NCBI GenBank assembly: GCA_930367215.1
Contig: OV884056.1
Coordinates: 126,044,053-126,108,052 of the forward strand
Reading direction: 5' to 3'
From: Pollenia angustigena
Lineage: Eukaryota; Arthropoda; Insecta; Diptera; Polleniidae
Length of the DNA stretch: 64,000 bases
Part shown: positions 53,381 to 64,000 of the stretch, piece by piece
How positions within the stretch are numbered: position 1 is the stretch's first letter
Layout of the letters: each line of letters opens with the position of its first letter
The notes under the pieces: model-generated
Told to the model about the DNA's origin: nothing
Databases searched by the model: none
Seen by the model: only the letters and a program-made list of their open reading frames with translations
Translations under genes and position numbers: made by a program

Positions 53381-55461
53381 CTAGCCTGAACATTTTGGTC
53401 CTTCGAGAAATCCTAGAGGAGCTAGGATTGGAATTACCAGTGGCAAACCTGTCCACTGAATGCCATCAGAAGTTGTTCTCCCGTAACAACTCCGGCAAAT
53501 TTGTGAAGCGGCGTCAAGAGTGTTCCACCGCAACAACAAAGACGTCAACAGCAGTCAAGAGGGCTACTGGAAAAAAATCTGAAGTGTATCCCGTTCCAAC
53601 AAGAGGAAAAAATTGCGCTAAATATTCCAAGAAGGAAGAAAGGTCGACAAGACGATTGATTTTCGAGAGGGAAAATCAATAAGGTAAACACTAATTATCA
53701 CCAAAAGCATTAGATTTGGTAAGTGCAGTGTTTTAATTATATTTAGTGCGATTGTGTGATTTTTATAAAAAAAGTGCAAAAAAATTAATTAAAATTACTG
53801 CATAATCATATCCAACAAGTAATCGAACATAACCTTAAAATTTAATAAAAGTGCCATCACTGATATAAAAAATCCCTAACGTGCCAACACTGTTAAAAAG
53901 TGCCACCACTGGTATATAAGAAAAAACAACGGAATTTTTGTACATACGCGCTGCTGTTAAATACAATTGCCATACTCGTCACACTCATAACTAAGTGTTT
54001 CGATTCTTACACGTTCCACAACTTTGGTATTTACAATTAAATTTGACCACCTGCGTCACGCATAAAAGGAAAAAAAAAGTCAAATAAAGAAGTTTGTTCA
54101 AGTGCGGGAAAAAATTTAAAATAACAATATAAATAAAGATTTGTTTATTAAGAAAAATATATACTGGGAAAAAAAAGAAATATTTGAAAAATTAAAAGAA
54201 AGTGGTGGAAAAAAGAAAAACAAAACAAGTAAAGCAACAGCAACAACAACACAACAAGAAGGTGAGAAAAAGAGGGTGAGTGTGTGCAAATTAAAAAAGT
54301 TATATTTTTGTGAAGAATTTGGTACGGGGACATTAAGGAAGACAGTGTTGTGGCATAGTGGAAAATTTTTTTTTGAGGATAATAAAGAAGCAGTTTTTTT
54401 ATGTTATAAAAAATAAACACGGTGACCGTTCAGGTGGTACACAAATTTTTTTGAAAGCATATAACTGAATGCACAATTAAATAAAATTTTACTGAAGTTT
54501 AAAACTGAAAGGGTGATTCGAAAAGTGCTGATACTTCAAGAAAAAATTTACAGTGTGGCCCGGCAAGTGGTACACAAATCGTTGAAAATAGCATTAATAT
54601 TGGATGCAAAAATACATCAAGTTTACTAAATTTTGGAAATAAAAAGGTGATTCTACAAGTGCACATTTTTGAGAAAAATTTAAAGGGTGTCCCTTCAAGT
54701 GGTTCACAAAAGTTTGTAAGCATCATTATACTTGGATGCACAGTGACAACAAGTCTTACCAAATTTAAAGGGTGATTCGAAAGGTTGTAATTTTTTTTTA
54801 AAAGAAAACGATTTATTGGGTAACCCTTCAAGTGGTATACAGATTTTAAAAACATACAAGCAAATTTATTAAATTTTGATAGAAAAAGGGTGAACCGAAA
54901 AGAGGTATTTTTTAACAAAAAATTTACACAAAGGCCCTACAGATGGTACACAATTCAAGCATTATTTAAAGAAAAAATTTAATGCTTATGAACAACCCGT
55001 TCTAAACTTGTTATGAAGTGTGTTCGATTATTTTTTAAAAATTGTTTGGAGAAAAGAGTGCGTGATTTTATAAAAATTTAATTTAAAGCACAATTATAAT
55101 AATTATATTGGGAATTTTGATGAGTAGATTTTTTAAAAAAAAATTTTACGAAATCTGAGTAAAATTGATTTGTGGCTAAATATTTAAGATAATTTTATGG
55201 TGGTAGAGGAAAATTTAATAAATAAAAATTTTGAGAAAATTAAGCTACATTGAAATCCAAACATCTTGGGAGATATTTTTTGGCAGTTTTGAAGCGAATA
55301 TTTTTGAAAATTTTTTGGTTTCATTCGTCGCGAGTAATTGTAAAATACCTTTGTATAAGGTTGAATTTCTTCACGATTATTTTTTTGTAAATTTTTTCAT
55401 TTCGGCTTGTGAAATCGTTGAGGTATAAAATATTTTGAGGCTTTGAGCAAAAATTTTAAAA
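53381..55461 (+). other. BEL leader (untranslated region)
   Basis: About 2.1 kb between the LTR and gag. It begins with the presumed primer site (tttggtccttcgag). A frame of 95 codons at 53395-53682 has no ATG start and no recognisable domain. The sequence aataag/gtaaac at 53,686 looks like a splice donor and could allow leader splicing. The second half contains tandem repeats. Confidence 0.6.
54421..54965 (+). repeat. degenerate 133-bp tandem repeats in the BEL leader
   Basis: The block ccttcaagtggtacacaaa recurs with changes at about 54436, 54569, 54701, 54834 and 54945 (periods 133, 132, 133, 111). Each is followed about 70 bases later by a gggtgattcgaaaagtg block. There are about 4.5 units. 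Confidence 0.85.
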
Positions 55462-56703
55462 ATGGTTTCGGAAAGAGCATGTAAATACGATATTCGACAA
55501 GTAGTGAATTTTTGTTCTACTTTTGAGAAGATTTCTTCAGAAGATTTGACGATTTCACTTTTAGAGGTAAAGCAGTCTGAACTTGAAAGAAGATGGCTGA
55601 AGATGATAGCAACATTTGAAGACTTCATCAAAGGCTTTGAAAAGGTGAAGGAAGAAGAAGATTTTCCAGATGAAATAACTCTGAAATACGAAGATGCCTG
55701 CGAACAGTGCCAGATACTAAAGGCTATAATAATGGACTTGTTGAAGGCGAAAGCTCCGAAACAAAAAGCAGCAGACACAACAGTACGTCAATCATCTCTA
55801 AAGTTACCTGCGGTTGAAATCCAAACGTTTGAAGGGGGTTTCGACAAATGGCCAGCATTTAGGGATATGTTTAGGGCAGTGGTTGGAAATGAGCCTTCAG
55901 TGTCGCCAGCGCACAAATTATATTATTTACTTGGCAAGACGAGGGGGGAGGCCTACCAACTCATAAAAGATTATGATTTGGTAGATGCTATTTTTGAGCT
56001 AGCTTGGCGGGCTTTGAAAAATCGCTATGAAAATAAGCGAATTTTAATAAATAATCAGATTAGGAAAATTTATGGCATCCAGGCCCCTCAGAATGAAACT
56101 TTGAAATTTTTGAGGCAACTTCAGAATACGGTCAGCGATGGTTTGTCGATTATTAGTTCGTTTCAAGTTGAGGTAGCTGATAATGACCCCTTTCTTATGC
56201 ATATTTGCACTTCAAAACTCCCAGAAGAAACTTCGCGTGCGTGGGAAGATTCTCTTACCAACCATAAGGAATTGCCTACTTGGCAACAACTTAACAAATT
56301 TCTGTCTGAGCGAATTGAAACTTTAGAAACTTTTACGAATTTGAGGAAACCGCCCAGCCGAGACAATAATACCTCCAAATCTCAAGTTTTTTATTCTAAT
56401 GCTGAAACTGATAAAGGTAAATTCAGCTGCAAGAAATGCCAACAGAATCATCCATTACGATTCTGCAAATATTTTAAGGGTTTGTCCGTCCAGGATAGAA
56501 TCAAATTTGTTTATGCGAACAAATTTTGTGCGAATTGTTTTTCACCCACTCATTTCAAAACGAAATGTCAGAGCACCAGTAGCTGCAACAGATGCAATCA
56601 AAGGCATCACACCATGTTGCATATTGAAGAAGATAAAGCGAAAAAGGCTCCCACTCAAAGGGCGTCCACTCATCAGCAGTCTCGAGACAACGAAAGGCCA
56701 TAA
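55462..56703 (+). CDS. BEL/Pao gag
   Basis: The 413 codons from ATG 55462 encode the capsid and nucleocapsid part. LPAVEIQTFEGGFDKWPAF, FRAVVGNEPSVSPAHKLYYL and LKNRYENKRILINNQIRKI are typical BEL gag features. The C-terminus has three Cys/His clusters (CKKCQQNHPLRFC, CANCFSPTHFKTKC, CNRCNQRHHTMLH) from about residue 322. It ends at a TAA (56701-56703). The same frame continues into pol, so this TAA is probably a nonsense mutation in an original gag-pol fusion. Confidence 0.9.
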   Translation: MVSERACKYDIRQVVNFCSTFEKISSEDLTISLLEVKQSELERRWLKMIATFEDFIKGFEKVKEEEDFPDEITLKYEDACEQCQILKAIIMDLLKAKAPKQKAADTTVRQSSLKLPAVEIQTFEGGFDKWPAFRDMFRAVVGNEPSVSPAHKLYYLLGKTRGEAYQLIKDYDLVDAIFELAWRALKNRYENKRILINNQIRKIYGIQAPQNETLKFLRQLQNTVSDGLSIISSFQVEVADNDPFLMHICTSKLPEETSRAWEDSLTNHKELPTWQQLNKFLSERIETLETFTNLRKPPSRDNNTSKSQVFYSNAETDKGKFSCKKCQQNHPLRFCKYFKGLSVQDRIKFVYANKFCANCFSPTHFKTKCQSTSSCNRCNQRHHTMLHIEEDKAKKAPTQRASTHQQSRDNERP

Positions 56704-59007
56704 GGGTCGGGTACTCAGAGTAACACGAGGCCATTCAATTCTCAATTGGGACGACCTGCCACCTCGGGCGCAAATGCGATGGAGTCAGTACAGGTTAATT
56801 TATCTCAACACAGCGGAACTACAATTTTACCCATAGCTTTGGTTCATGTAGAGCATTTAGGCGAAAAATTCACGGTTCGCGCATTAATTGATGCAGGGTC
56901 GACTAGAAGTTTTATTCTAAGGCGTGTTCAACAGAATTTAGCGATCCCCCTAGAACGCCATCATAGCGAAATATCAGGGTTCGGTGATACGGTGGTAGGA
57001 AGTTCGAAGGGAAGGTGATATGTCACAATTAAATCTCGAATATCCGATTTTAAAATCAAAATCCGAGCGATTGTGGTACCAACATTGGCGCATTTTATGC
57101 CTTCACGGCCGATCTCAATTCAAACGGTAAAAGATATAAAAGGCTTGGAGCTTGCAGATCCCTATTTCTACAAACCTGCTGCAATTGAAATGATTATTGG
57201 TAGTGATTACCTGCCTTTTATAAATTTGAGCGGCGTAAAAATGAATATAGGAAACAATCTTGAGGCCCGAGAGTCCCACTTTGGCTGGTATTTGTTAGGC
57301 CCTGAACCAGAAACTAGAGTTCAGTCATTCCACACTTTTGTTTCGCCTGGCAGCGATCTGGCCCTTCATGAGCAATTAAAAAAGCTTTGGGAAATAGAAG
57401 AGGCTGAAAAAACCGATTTTCAAGCTGAAAGTGACATTTATTGTGAAAATTATTTCAAACGTACCACAATTCGACAGTCTGATGGACGTTACGTAGTTCG
57501 ACTACCGTTCAAGGAACAATTTCCGAAAGAGATTTTTTTAGGCCCCTCCCGAAATATGGCTCTTGCTCAGTACCATAGAATGAAGAAAATGCTCGATAAG
57601 ACCCCAGATTTGAAGGCGCAGTACGCGGAAGTTCTCCAAGAATACCTGGACTTAGATCACATGGAAACAGTTGCGCATTTTGAACCCAAAGCAGAAAAAG
57701 TTTCTTCATTTTTTCTACCCCACCACGCGGTAATCAAGCCCGAAAGTAAAACCACAAAAGTGCGAGTGGTCTTTAACGCCTCAAAGAAAACCGGAAGCGG
57801 GTTTTCACTAAATGATGTGCTATACCAGGGCCCAACGCTTCAAACGGATTTGATGCAGCTTGTTTTACGTTGGCGGAATTATAAGTACGTATTCACGGGA
57901 GACATCCAGAAGATGTATAGGCAGATTTTGATGCATGAAGCAGATCGCCCATATCAACAGATATTATTTCGCAACAAAAATGAGGGATAAGTGAATTCAT
58001 TTCAACTGAAAACCGTTACGTTCGGCGTGAACTGCGCCCCCTTTTTGGCGATTAGGACTCTACTTGAGCTAGGTCATGATTGCAGACACCGGTATCCCAA
58101 AGCATCTAATATTCTGAAGAACGAGGTCTACGTTGATGACATATTGTCCGGGGGACACACGCTTGAAGAGGCCAAGCAGAAGCAAGGGGAGCTTATCACA
58201 GCTTTGAAATCAGGTGGCTTTCCCCTTAAAAAGATGACAGCAAATGATCCGTTTTTACTCGAAAGGTTGCCCCGGGAGGATCTTCTAGACGAAGATTTCT
58301 TGAAGTTTGGTGACTCCAGCTCTTTAAAAACATTGGGAATTCGCTGGAATGCATTGGCGGCTATATTCTACTATGCTGTAGAGCCAATTGAGATTACCCC
58401 ATCCGCTACAAAACGAAAAATCTTGTCAGTAATAGCAAGATTATTTGACCCTCTAGGTTGGCTAGGCCCAGTCGTTATTGTTGCTAAGACTTTGATGCAA
58501 GAATTATGGGAAGCAAAGTCTGATTGGGACGAAGGGGTACCTCCACACATACTTGTAAAATGGAATTTATTCTTAAAAAACTTGCCATTCATCTCAACCA
58601 TTAAGATACCTAGCTGGGTAGATTTCTCCCCAGGATATAAGATCCAAATACATGGCTTCTGTGACGCCTCAGAGAAGGCATATTGTGGTTCAGTGTACAT
58701 TCCAACAGAAAACTCAGAAGGCCATATAAATAGTCATTTGCTGGTAGCAAAAACGAAAGTTGCTCCGATTAAGCGGACTACCGTTCCGAAACTCGAATTG
58801 TGTGGAGCTTTATTGTTGGCTAAGCTCGTCTGTAGTGTAGTCGCGAATTGTCAGTTCACCTATGAGCTATTTTTGTGGACAGACTCGTCCATAGTCCTGG
58901 GGTGGTTGCAAAAACCTTCATACACGTTAAAAACTTTTGTCGCAACTCGTGTGATGCAAATCATCAGCATCGCAAGTTTCATAGCCGTTATTTTCGCTTC
59001 AATATGA
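56704..59007 (+). pseudogene. BEL/Pao pol (protease, RT, RNase H part) with stops
   Basis: It continues gag in the same frame. It shows protease ALIDAGSTRSFILRR (Asp at 56890), RT with VVFNASKKTGSGFSLNDVL, YQGPTLQTDLMQLVLRWRN, GDIQKMYRQI and the catalytic YVDD at 58129-58140, then HGFCDASEKAYCGSVYIP of RNase H and WTDSSIVLGWLQKP. In-frame stops are TGA at 57016 and TAA at 57988. True BEL sequence ends at 58,973; the last codons to 59,007 are antisense Jockey. There is no frameshift, only stops. Confidence 0.9.
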
Positions 59008-62000
59008 CGAGACCAGGTCAAGCGTCTATCTATATGAATTCCCAAGTACTTAAAATGGTTTTCTACCGGAACAGTGATGTTATTTATTTTTACAGCTGGG
59101 CACGTTTGTCTTCTGAGCGTGAAAGTTAAGTGAGCACATTTAACCCGGTTAACCTTTATTCTCCATTTCTCTAGCCAGGCCTCTAGTTCATTGATGTGAG
59201 ACTGCAGATTTTGCGATGCGACTTTTGGGTCATGGTTAATGCTAATAAATGCTGTGTCGTCTGCAAATATAGAGGTATGCGTGGTCAGGTTTGTTGGCAT
59301 ATCCGCTGTGTATATTATATATAGAAGCGGTCCTAATATGCTGCCTTGGGGGTCACCAGCAGTAATTTTCTTGAGGGAGGAGTATTTATCTTGCAACCTT
59401 ACTATGAATGTTCTGCCTGTTAGATAGCTCTCCAGAAGCTTATGTTTTGAGGAAGCGTTCGTGTGATTTTGATAAGTAGCCCATCATGCCAAACTTTGTC
59501 AAATGCTTGGGAAATGTCTATAAACAGGGCTGAGCAGTATTGCTTTTTCTCAAACGCCGATCTAATTAGGGTGACAATTCTATGCACTTGTTCTATTGTA
59601 CCATGTTTCGCTCTGAATCCGAACTGGTGATCCGGGATAATGTCGTGTTCATATTGATGAGGAGTTATACTTAAAATGAATATTTTTTCGAAAAGCTTCG
59701 ATAGGATTGATAATAAGCTTATCGGTCTGTACGACGCAACCTGGCTAGAATCTTTTCCTGGCTTGGGAATCATAACAATTATAGACCTCTTCCATGAGGC
59801 TGGGAAGTATCCGACTCTTACTATCGCGTTAAAAATGTGCAGCAAGATTCTAGAAGCAGACGATGGTAAGTTTCTTATCATTGACCCTGTGATGCGGTCA
59901 GGTCCGGGAGATTTTCTAATATTCACTTTTTCTTTTGCAGATTTTACTTGAGCTATGTTAAATTTTATTGGATGGTTTACCTTATCAGGAATGATTGGAC
60001 GACAGGAACAAGTATGTGCATCATGTGGCGTGAAAACTTTCTCAAGGTGGCCCGCGAAAGCGTTTAATTTTTAATTTGTGTTTTTGGCCCAAGTGCGGTT
60101 TTCCAGTCTTAATGGAGATTCTTGGTTTATAGGGCATTTCGTATGCCGTACAGTCTTCCATAAGCTGTAATTGGAGTTTTTTGTGGCATCTAGGCTGTTT
60201 AGATAGCCTTCATTTGCAGACTCGTGGTTCTGTCTCAATTTGTTGCGAAGAGTTGTCAGGCATAATTGTAGTTGGGCCTTAGTGGTTGGGGAACGACTGT
60301 TTTGCCATTGTCTTCTTAACTTCCTTTTTTCTCTGATAAGGGTCTCTATATCCGTCGATGTATTGTAAGGAGCACGTTTAATTGTCCGCTTGATTGGGGT
60401 TGCATTTCTTGCTGCAGAATCCAAGACTTCTGTAAATCGGTCGACAGCTATTTGGATGTCAGATGAATTTTTTAGGGGAATGCACTGTGATAGGTGAGAG
60501 CTCACATACATTTTATACTTTAACCAATTTGTGTTTCTGTTTGGATAGGAAATAAAGTTTGCAGCTGCGGCGTCAGAGTTGCCTTTTAAAATGAGGATTG
60601 AAAGTGAATGATCAGACGATAGATCATAGGAGGAACTAACTAGTACCTGGTCGCGCTTGATGTTTTTAATTACAGCAAAGTCAATCAGGTCTGGTAGCTT
60701 CTTGAAGTCAGTTGGCCAATAGGTAGGCTCACCACTCGATACGACATCAAAATTATTTGCAGTTACGGTATTGTATAGCTGATTACCTCTAGGACTAATA
60801 AGTCTGGAGCCCCAATATGTATGTCTAGCGTTGTAATCGCCAGCAGCAATGAATTTTTGGCCCAATGTGGAGAAGAAATTGAGAAATTTATCGTGTTCAA
60901 TTTTGTGCCTCGAGGGACAATAAACGGATGACAACGTAAGTTTGAAATCAGTAAAATTTATAGATGTGGCCTGGATACAATCTTCTTCGAACTCTGGCAA
61001 TGGTAAGTGCCTGATGTGTTTGTGCGCAATTATGGCTGTGCCACCACAAGCCCGTCCGCTGGGATGCTTTGTGTCATACGTAAGGTATCCATTTACCCTA
61101 AAGCAGTTTTTATGAGTAAAGTGTGTTTCAGAGACAAGAAGTACGCCGATTTCATGTCCGGGAGATTTTCTAATATTCACTTTTTCTTTTGCAGATTTTA
61201 CTTGAGCTATGTTAAATTTTATTGGATGGTTTACCTTATCAGGAATGATTGGACGACAGGAACAAGTATGTGCATCATGTGGCGTGAAAACTTTCTCAAG
61301 GTGGCCCGCGAAAGCGTTTAATTTTTAATTTGTGTTTTTGGCCCAAGTGCGGTTTTCCAGTCTTAATGGAGATTCTTGGTTTATAGGGCATTTCGTATGC
61401 CGTACAGTCTTCCATAAGCTGTAATTGGAGTTTTTTGTGGCATCTAGGCTGTTTAGATAGCCTTCATTTGCAGACTCGTGGTTCTGTCTCAATTTGTTGC
61501 GAAGAGTTGTCAGGCATAATTGTAGTTGGGCCTTAGTGGTTGGGGAACGACTGTTTTGCCATTGTCTTCTTAACTTCCTTTTTTCTCTGATAAGGGTCTC
61601 TATATCCGTCGATGTATTGTAAGGAGCACGTTTATTTGTCCGCTTGATTGGGGTTGCATTTCTTGCTGCAGAATCCAAGACTTCTGTAAATCGGTCGACA
61701 GCTATTTGGATGTCAGATGAATTTTTTAGGGGAATGCACTGTGATAGGTGAGAGCTCACATACATTTTATACTTTAACCAATTTGTGTTTCTGTTTGGAT
61801 AGGAAATAAAGTTTGCAGCTGCGGCGTCAGAGTTGCCTTTTAAAATGAGGATTGAAAGTGAATGATCAGACGATAGATCATAGGAGGAACTAACTAGTAC
61901 CTGGTCGCGCTTGATGTTTTTAATTACAGCAAAGTCAATCAGGTCTGGTAGCTTCTTGAAGTCAGTTGGCCAATAGGTAGGCTCACCACTCGATACGACA

Positions 62001-62491
62001 TCAAAATTATTTGCAGTTACGGTATTGTATAGCTGATTACCTCTAGGACTAATAAGTCTGGAGCCCCAATATGTATGTCTAGCGTTGTAATCGCCAGCAG
62101 CAATGAATTTTTGGCCCAATGTGGAGAAGAAATTGAGAAATTTATCGTGTTCAATTTTGTGCCTCGAGGGACAATAAACGGATGACAACGTAAGTTTGAA
62201 ATCAGTAAAATTTATAGATGTGGCCTGGATACAATCTTCTTCGAACTCTGGCAATGGTAAGTGCCTGATGTGTTTGTGCGCAATTATGGCTGTGCCACCA
62301 CAAGCCCGTCCGCTGGGATGCTTTGTGTCATACGTAAGGTATCCATTTACCCTAAAGCAGTTTTTATGAGTAAAGTGTGTTTCAGAGACAAGAAGTACGC
62401 CGATTTCATGCCTATGAAGAAAGTTTTCAACTTTGTGTTTATGTTGGGATAACCCGTTTGCATTCCAGAAACATATTTTTAACTGGTTCAT
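58983..62491 (-). pseudogene. ORF2 of Jockey copy C, partly duplicated
   Basis: The minus strand gives endonuclease (62491-61325, 388 residues, stop in AKNTN), then a short RT start that runs into a second endonuclease copy lacking its N-terminus (61180-60071, same stop), then RT (59926-59420) with a frame break at the same 5-base loss as copy B, then GDPQGSILGPLL and FADD (59396-58983). The one-base insertion that breaks copy B near 51,012 is absent here. One duplicate differs by Ile/Asn in KRTIKR versus KRTNKR. Confidence 0.88.
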
Positions 62492-62812
62492 TTTTTGTTG
62501 AGTAGAACTTGCAGAAGCATGTTCTGGTTTCGCATCATTTCCTGAAACATGTTCTGCATAGTGGTCATGAAGTTATTCATAGTTGAATTAAATTTTCGAT
62601 TGAGCTAGGCATATTTCCAGAAGGCAATTGAAGACCTTCCCTAGGAACATTAGCGTATGGAGGTTGCTTTGCGTTGAAAGTACTCGGGTGATTTTTCGCA
62701 TTAGGGTTTCCTTTTAAGACATTGTCATATGATTGGTTTTGTTTGTTTGTTTGTGTAGTACTAGCAATAGAGTCAGCGGATTGGCTGGGCGCATATGACG
62801 GACCATATTGGG
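62489..62812 (-). pseudogene. 3' part of Jockey copy C ORF1
   Basis: Same content as 52561-52886, with a one-base deletion near 62,582 and a few substitutions. It is cut at the same position by the LTR. Confidence 0.8.
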
Positions 62813-63306
62813 TGTTGAAGCGACTTCAGTTTTATTTTATTTTTTCAATTTTCTTATATTATGTTAATTTTCTTTATTTTGCTGAATTTCTTTAATTTTC
62901 AATTTTCTTTGATTTTTGTTATTTTTTACTTAAATTTCGTTTTCTAAAATCTTAATTTTGAATTTTGATTTGTTTAAAATTTTCATTTAATTTAATTTTT
63001 AATTTTATTATATTTGTATTTTTTTTCTGAGTGTAATTTTGGAATTTTGCAATTCTCATTAATTTCATGTATTTTGTTATACATATATGTATATACTTGT
63101 GTATATACTTCGCTCTTGAGTTTGTAGTTTTCTTAGAGTTTGTTAGCTTACTACAAAACTTTTTTGTAATTTAACTTTAAGTATAATCTTTAACTTCATA
63201 AAGGCAAGAAGCCTTAATAAAATTGTTTTTAATAATTGAATTTGAAACCACTCGTGTTTCATTTATTTTAACTTTGAAAAATATAGTCAAAGGCTAGGAA
63301 GCGACA
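62813..63306 (+). repeat. LTR of the BEL/Pao element, second copy
   Basis: No difference from 52887-53380 was noticed by eye over 494 bases. It is followed by the same leader, so it is a second 5' LTR and not the 3' LTR of the first element. Confidence 0.9.
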
Positions 63307-64000
63307 CTAGCCTGAACATTTTGGTCCTTCGAGAAATCCTAGAGGAGCTAGGATTGGAATTACCAGTGGCAAACCTGTCCACTGAATGCCATCAGAAGTT
63401 GTTCTCCCGTAACAACTCCGGCAAATTTGTGAAGCGGCGTCAAGAGTGTTCCACCGCAACAACAAAGACGTCAACAGCAGTCAAGAGGGCTACTGGAAAA
63501 AAATCTGAAGTGTATCCCGTTCCAACAAGAGGAAAAAATTGCGCTAAATATTCCAAGAAGGAAGAAAGGTCGACAAGACGATTGATTTTCGAGAGGGAAA
63601 ATCAATAAGGTAAACACTAATTATCACCAAAAGCATTAGATTGGGTAAGTGCAGTGTTTTAATTATATTTAGTGCGATTGTGTGATTTTTATAAAAAAAG
63701 TGCAAAAAAATTAATTAAAATTACTGCATAATCATATCCAACAAGTAATCGAACATAACCTTAAAATTTAATAAAAGTGCCATCACTGATATAAAAAATC
63801 CCTAACGTGCCAACACTGTTAAAAAGTGCCACCACTGGTATATAAGAAAAAACAACGGAATTTTTGTACATACGCGCTGCTGTTAAATACAATTGCCATA
63901 CTCGTCACACTCATAACTAAGTGTTTCGATTCTTACACGTTCCACAACTTTGGTATTTACAATTAAATTTGACCATCTGCGTCACGCATAAAAGGAAAAA
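63307..64000 (+). other. BEL leader, second copy, running off the window
   Basis: It repeats 53381-54073 with a few substitutions (attagattggg for attagatttgg; gaccatctg for gaccacctg). It includes the same 95-codon frame without ATG at 63321-63608. Confidence 0.85.

Larger units (their letters stand above)
52887..58973 (+). mobile_element. BEL/Pao retrotransposon, 3'-truncated
   Basis: 5' LTR, long leader, gag, protease, RT and part of RNase H lie in order. The sequence is cut at 58,973 by the start of the second Jockey block, so the end of RNase H, integrase and the 3' LTR are missing. The Cys-rich gag tail and the D-A-G-S protease identify BEL/Pao. Confidence 0.9.
58974..62812 (-). mobile_element. 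Jockey copy C with an internal 1,254-bp duplication
   Basis: This is the counterpart of 50,300-52,886 and nearly identical to it. It starts abruptly at aagtttcatagccg, joined to BEL pol, so the 3' part of the Jockey is absent. The segment 59903-61156 (start of RT plus endonuclease) is repeated directly at 61157-62410, differing at very few bases. It ends at the same ORF1 site before an identical BEL LTR. Confidence 0.9.

Noticed and set aside
54141..54416. 91-codon frame in the BEL leader
   Set aside because: A Lys-rich chance frame without an ATG context. BEL elements have no gene here.
62813..63306. 3' LTR of the BEL element at 52,887
   Set aside because: It is followed by the BEL leader and preceded by Jockey instead of integrase and a polypurine tract, so it is a second 5' LTR from the duplication.

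Overview
This is eukaryotic, AT-rich DNA, almost certainly from a fly (Diptera, perhaps calyptrate; the species is not identified). It has Jockey-clade LINEs, a BEL/Pao element, Ty3/gypsy elements, a mini-me/DINE-1-type repeat with its GTCY microsatellite, short introns and one recognisable cellular gene, a spermidine synthase-like exon. The window is a repeat-rich block built almost entirely of nested mobile elements.

Layout. 1-1.6 kb: a decayed Jockey reverse-transcriptase remnant. 1.67-5.78 kb: a Jockey-like element with intact ORF1 and ORF2, a poly(A) tail and a 12-bp target-site duplication (TSD). 6.3 kb: a 198-bp foldback palindrome. 7.56-21.66 kb: a strongly reduced Polinton/Maverick. 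Its roughly 1.3-kb inverted arms each carry the same two small genes and flank only an adenain-like protease and the C-terminal part of a capsid protein. Its left arm holds a 382-bp MITE. Its right arm is split by a 7.4-kb head-to-head array of 470-bp repeats (12,191-19,636, with an 11-bp duplicated target) and by a 1.5-kb CACAGT-ended DNA transposon (19,686-21,198).

21.7-28.7 kb: possible unrecognised exons, the spermidine synthase-like exon (minus strand), a hAT-type MITE, a CCCAGCA-ended element containing a tRNA-derived SINE, and a 1.27-kb inverted-repeat element with another insertion in one arm. 28.7-34.7 kb: a second LINE (minus strand) broken by another hAT-type MITE and by a young complete Ty3/gypsy element with 265-bp LTRs that differ at one base. 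35.6-36.1 kb: a hAT transposase remnant.

36.3-49.7 kb: two copies (A and B) of one decayed Ty3/gypsy element. Copy A is split by a 2.3-kb Transib-like transposon. Between the copies lie a pogo/Tigger-like MITE, a mini-me/DINE-1-like element with 153-bp repeats, and a PIF/Harbinger-type element with a MADF-like relic. 49.8-64 kb: Jockey copies on the minus strand abut a BEL/Pao element, and this block is tandemly duplicated. The junction is at 58,974, and the second copy has an extra 1,254-bp internal duplication.

Apart from the spermidine synthase-like exon, the genes do not form a pathway. They are transposon replication, capsid and protease functions, mostly broken. The intact-looking ones are Jockey ORF1 and ORF2 (1.6-5.6 kb), the Polinton protease and the first gypsy element apart from one stop codon. 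The long arrays and the 10-kb duplication are also places where an assembly could be wrong.
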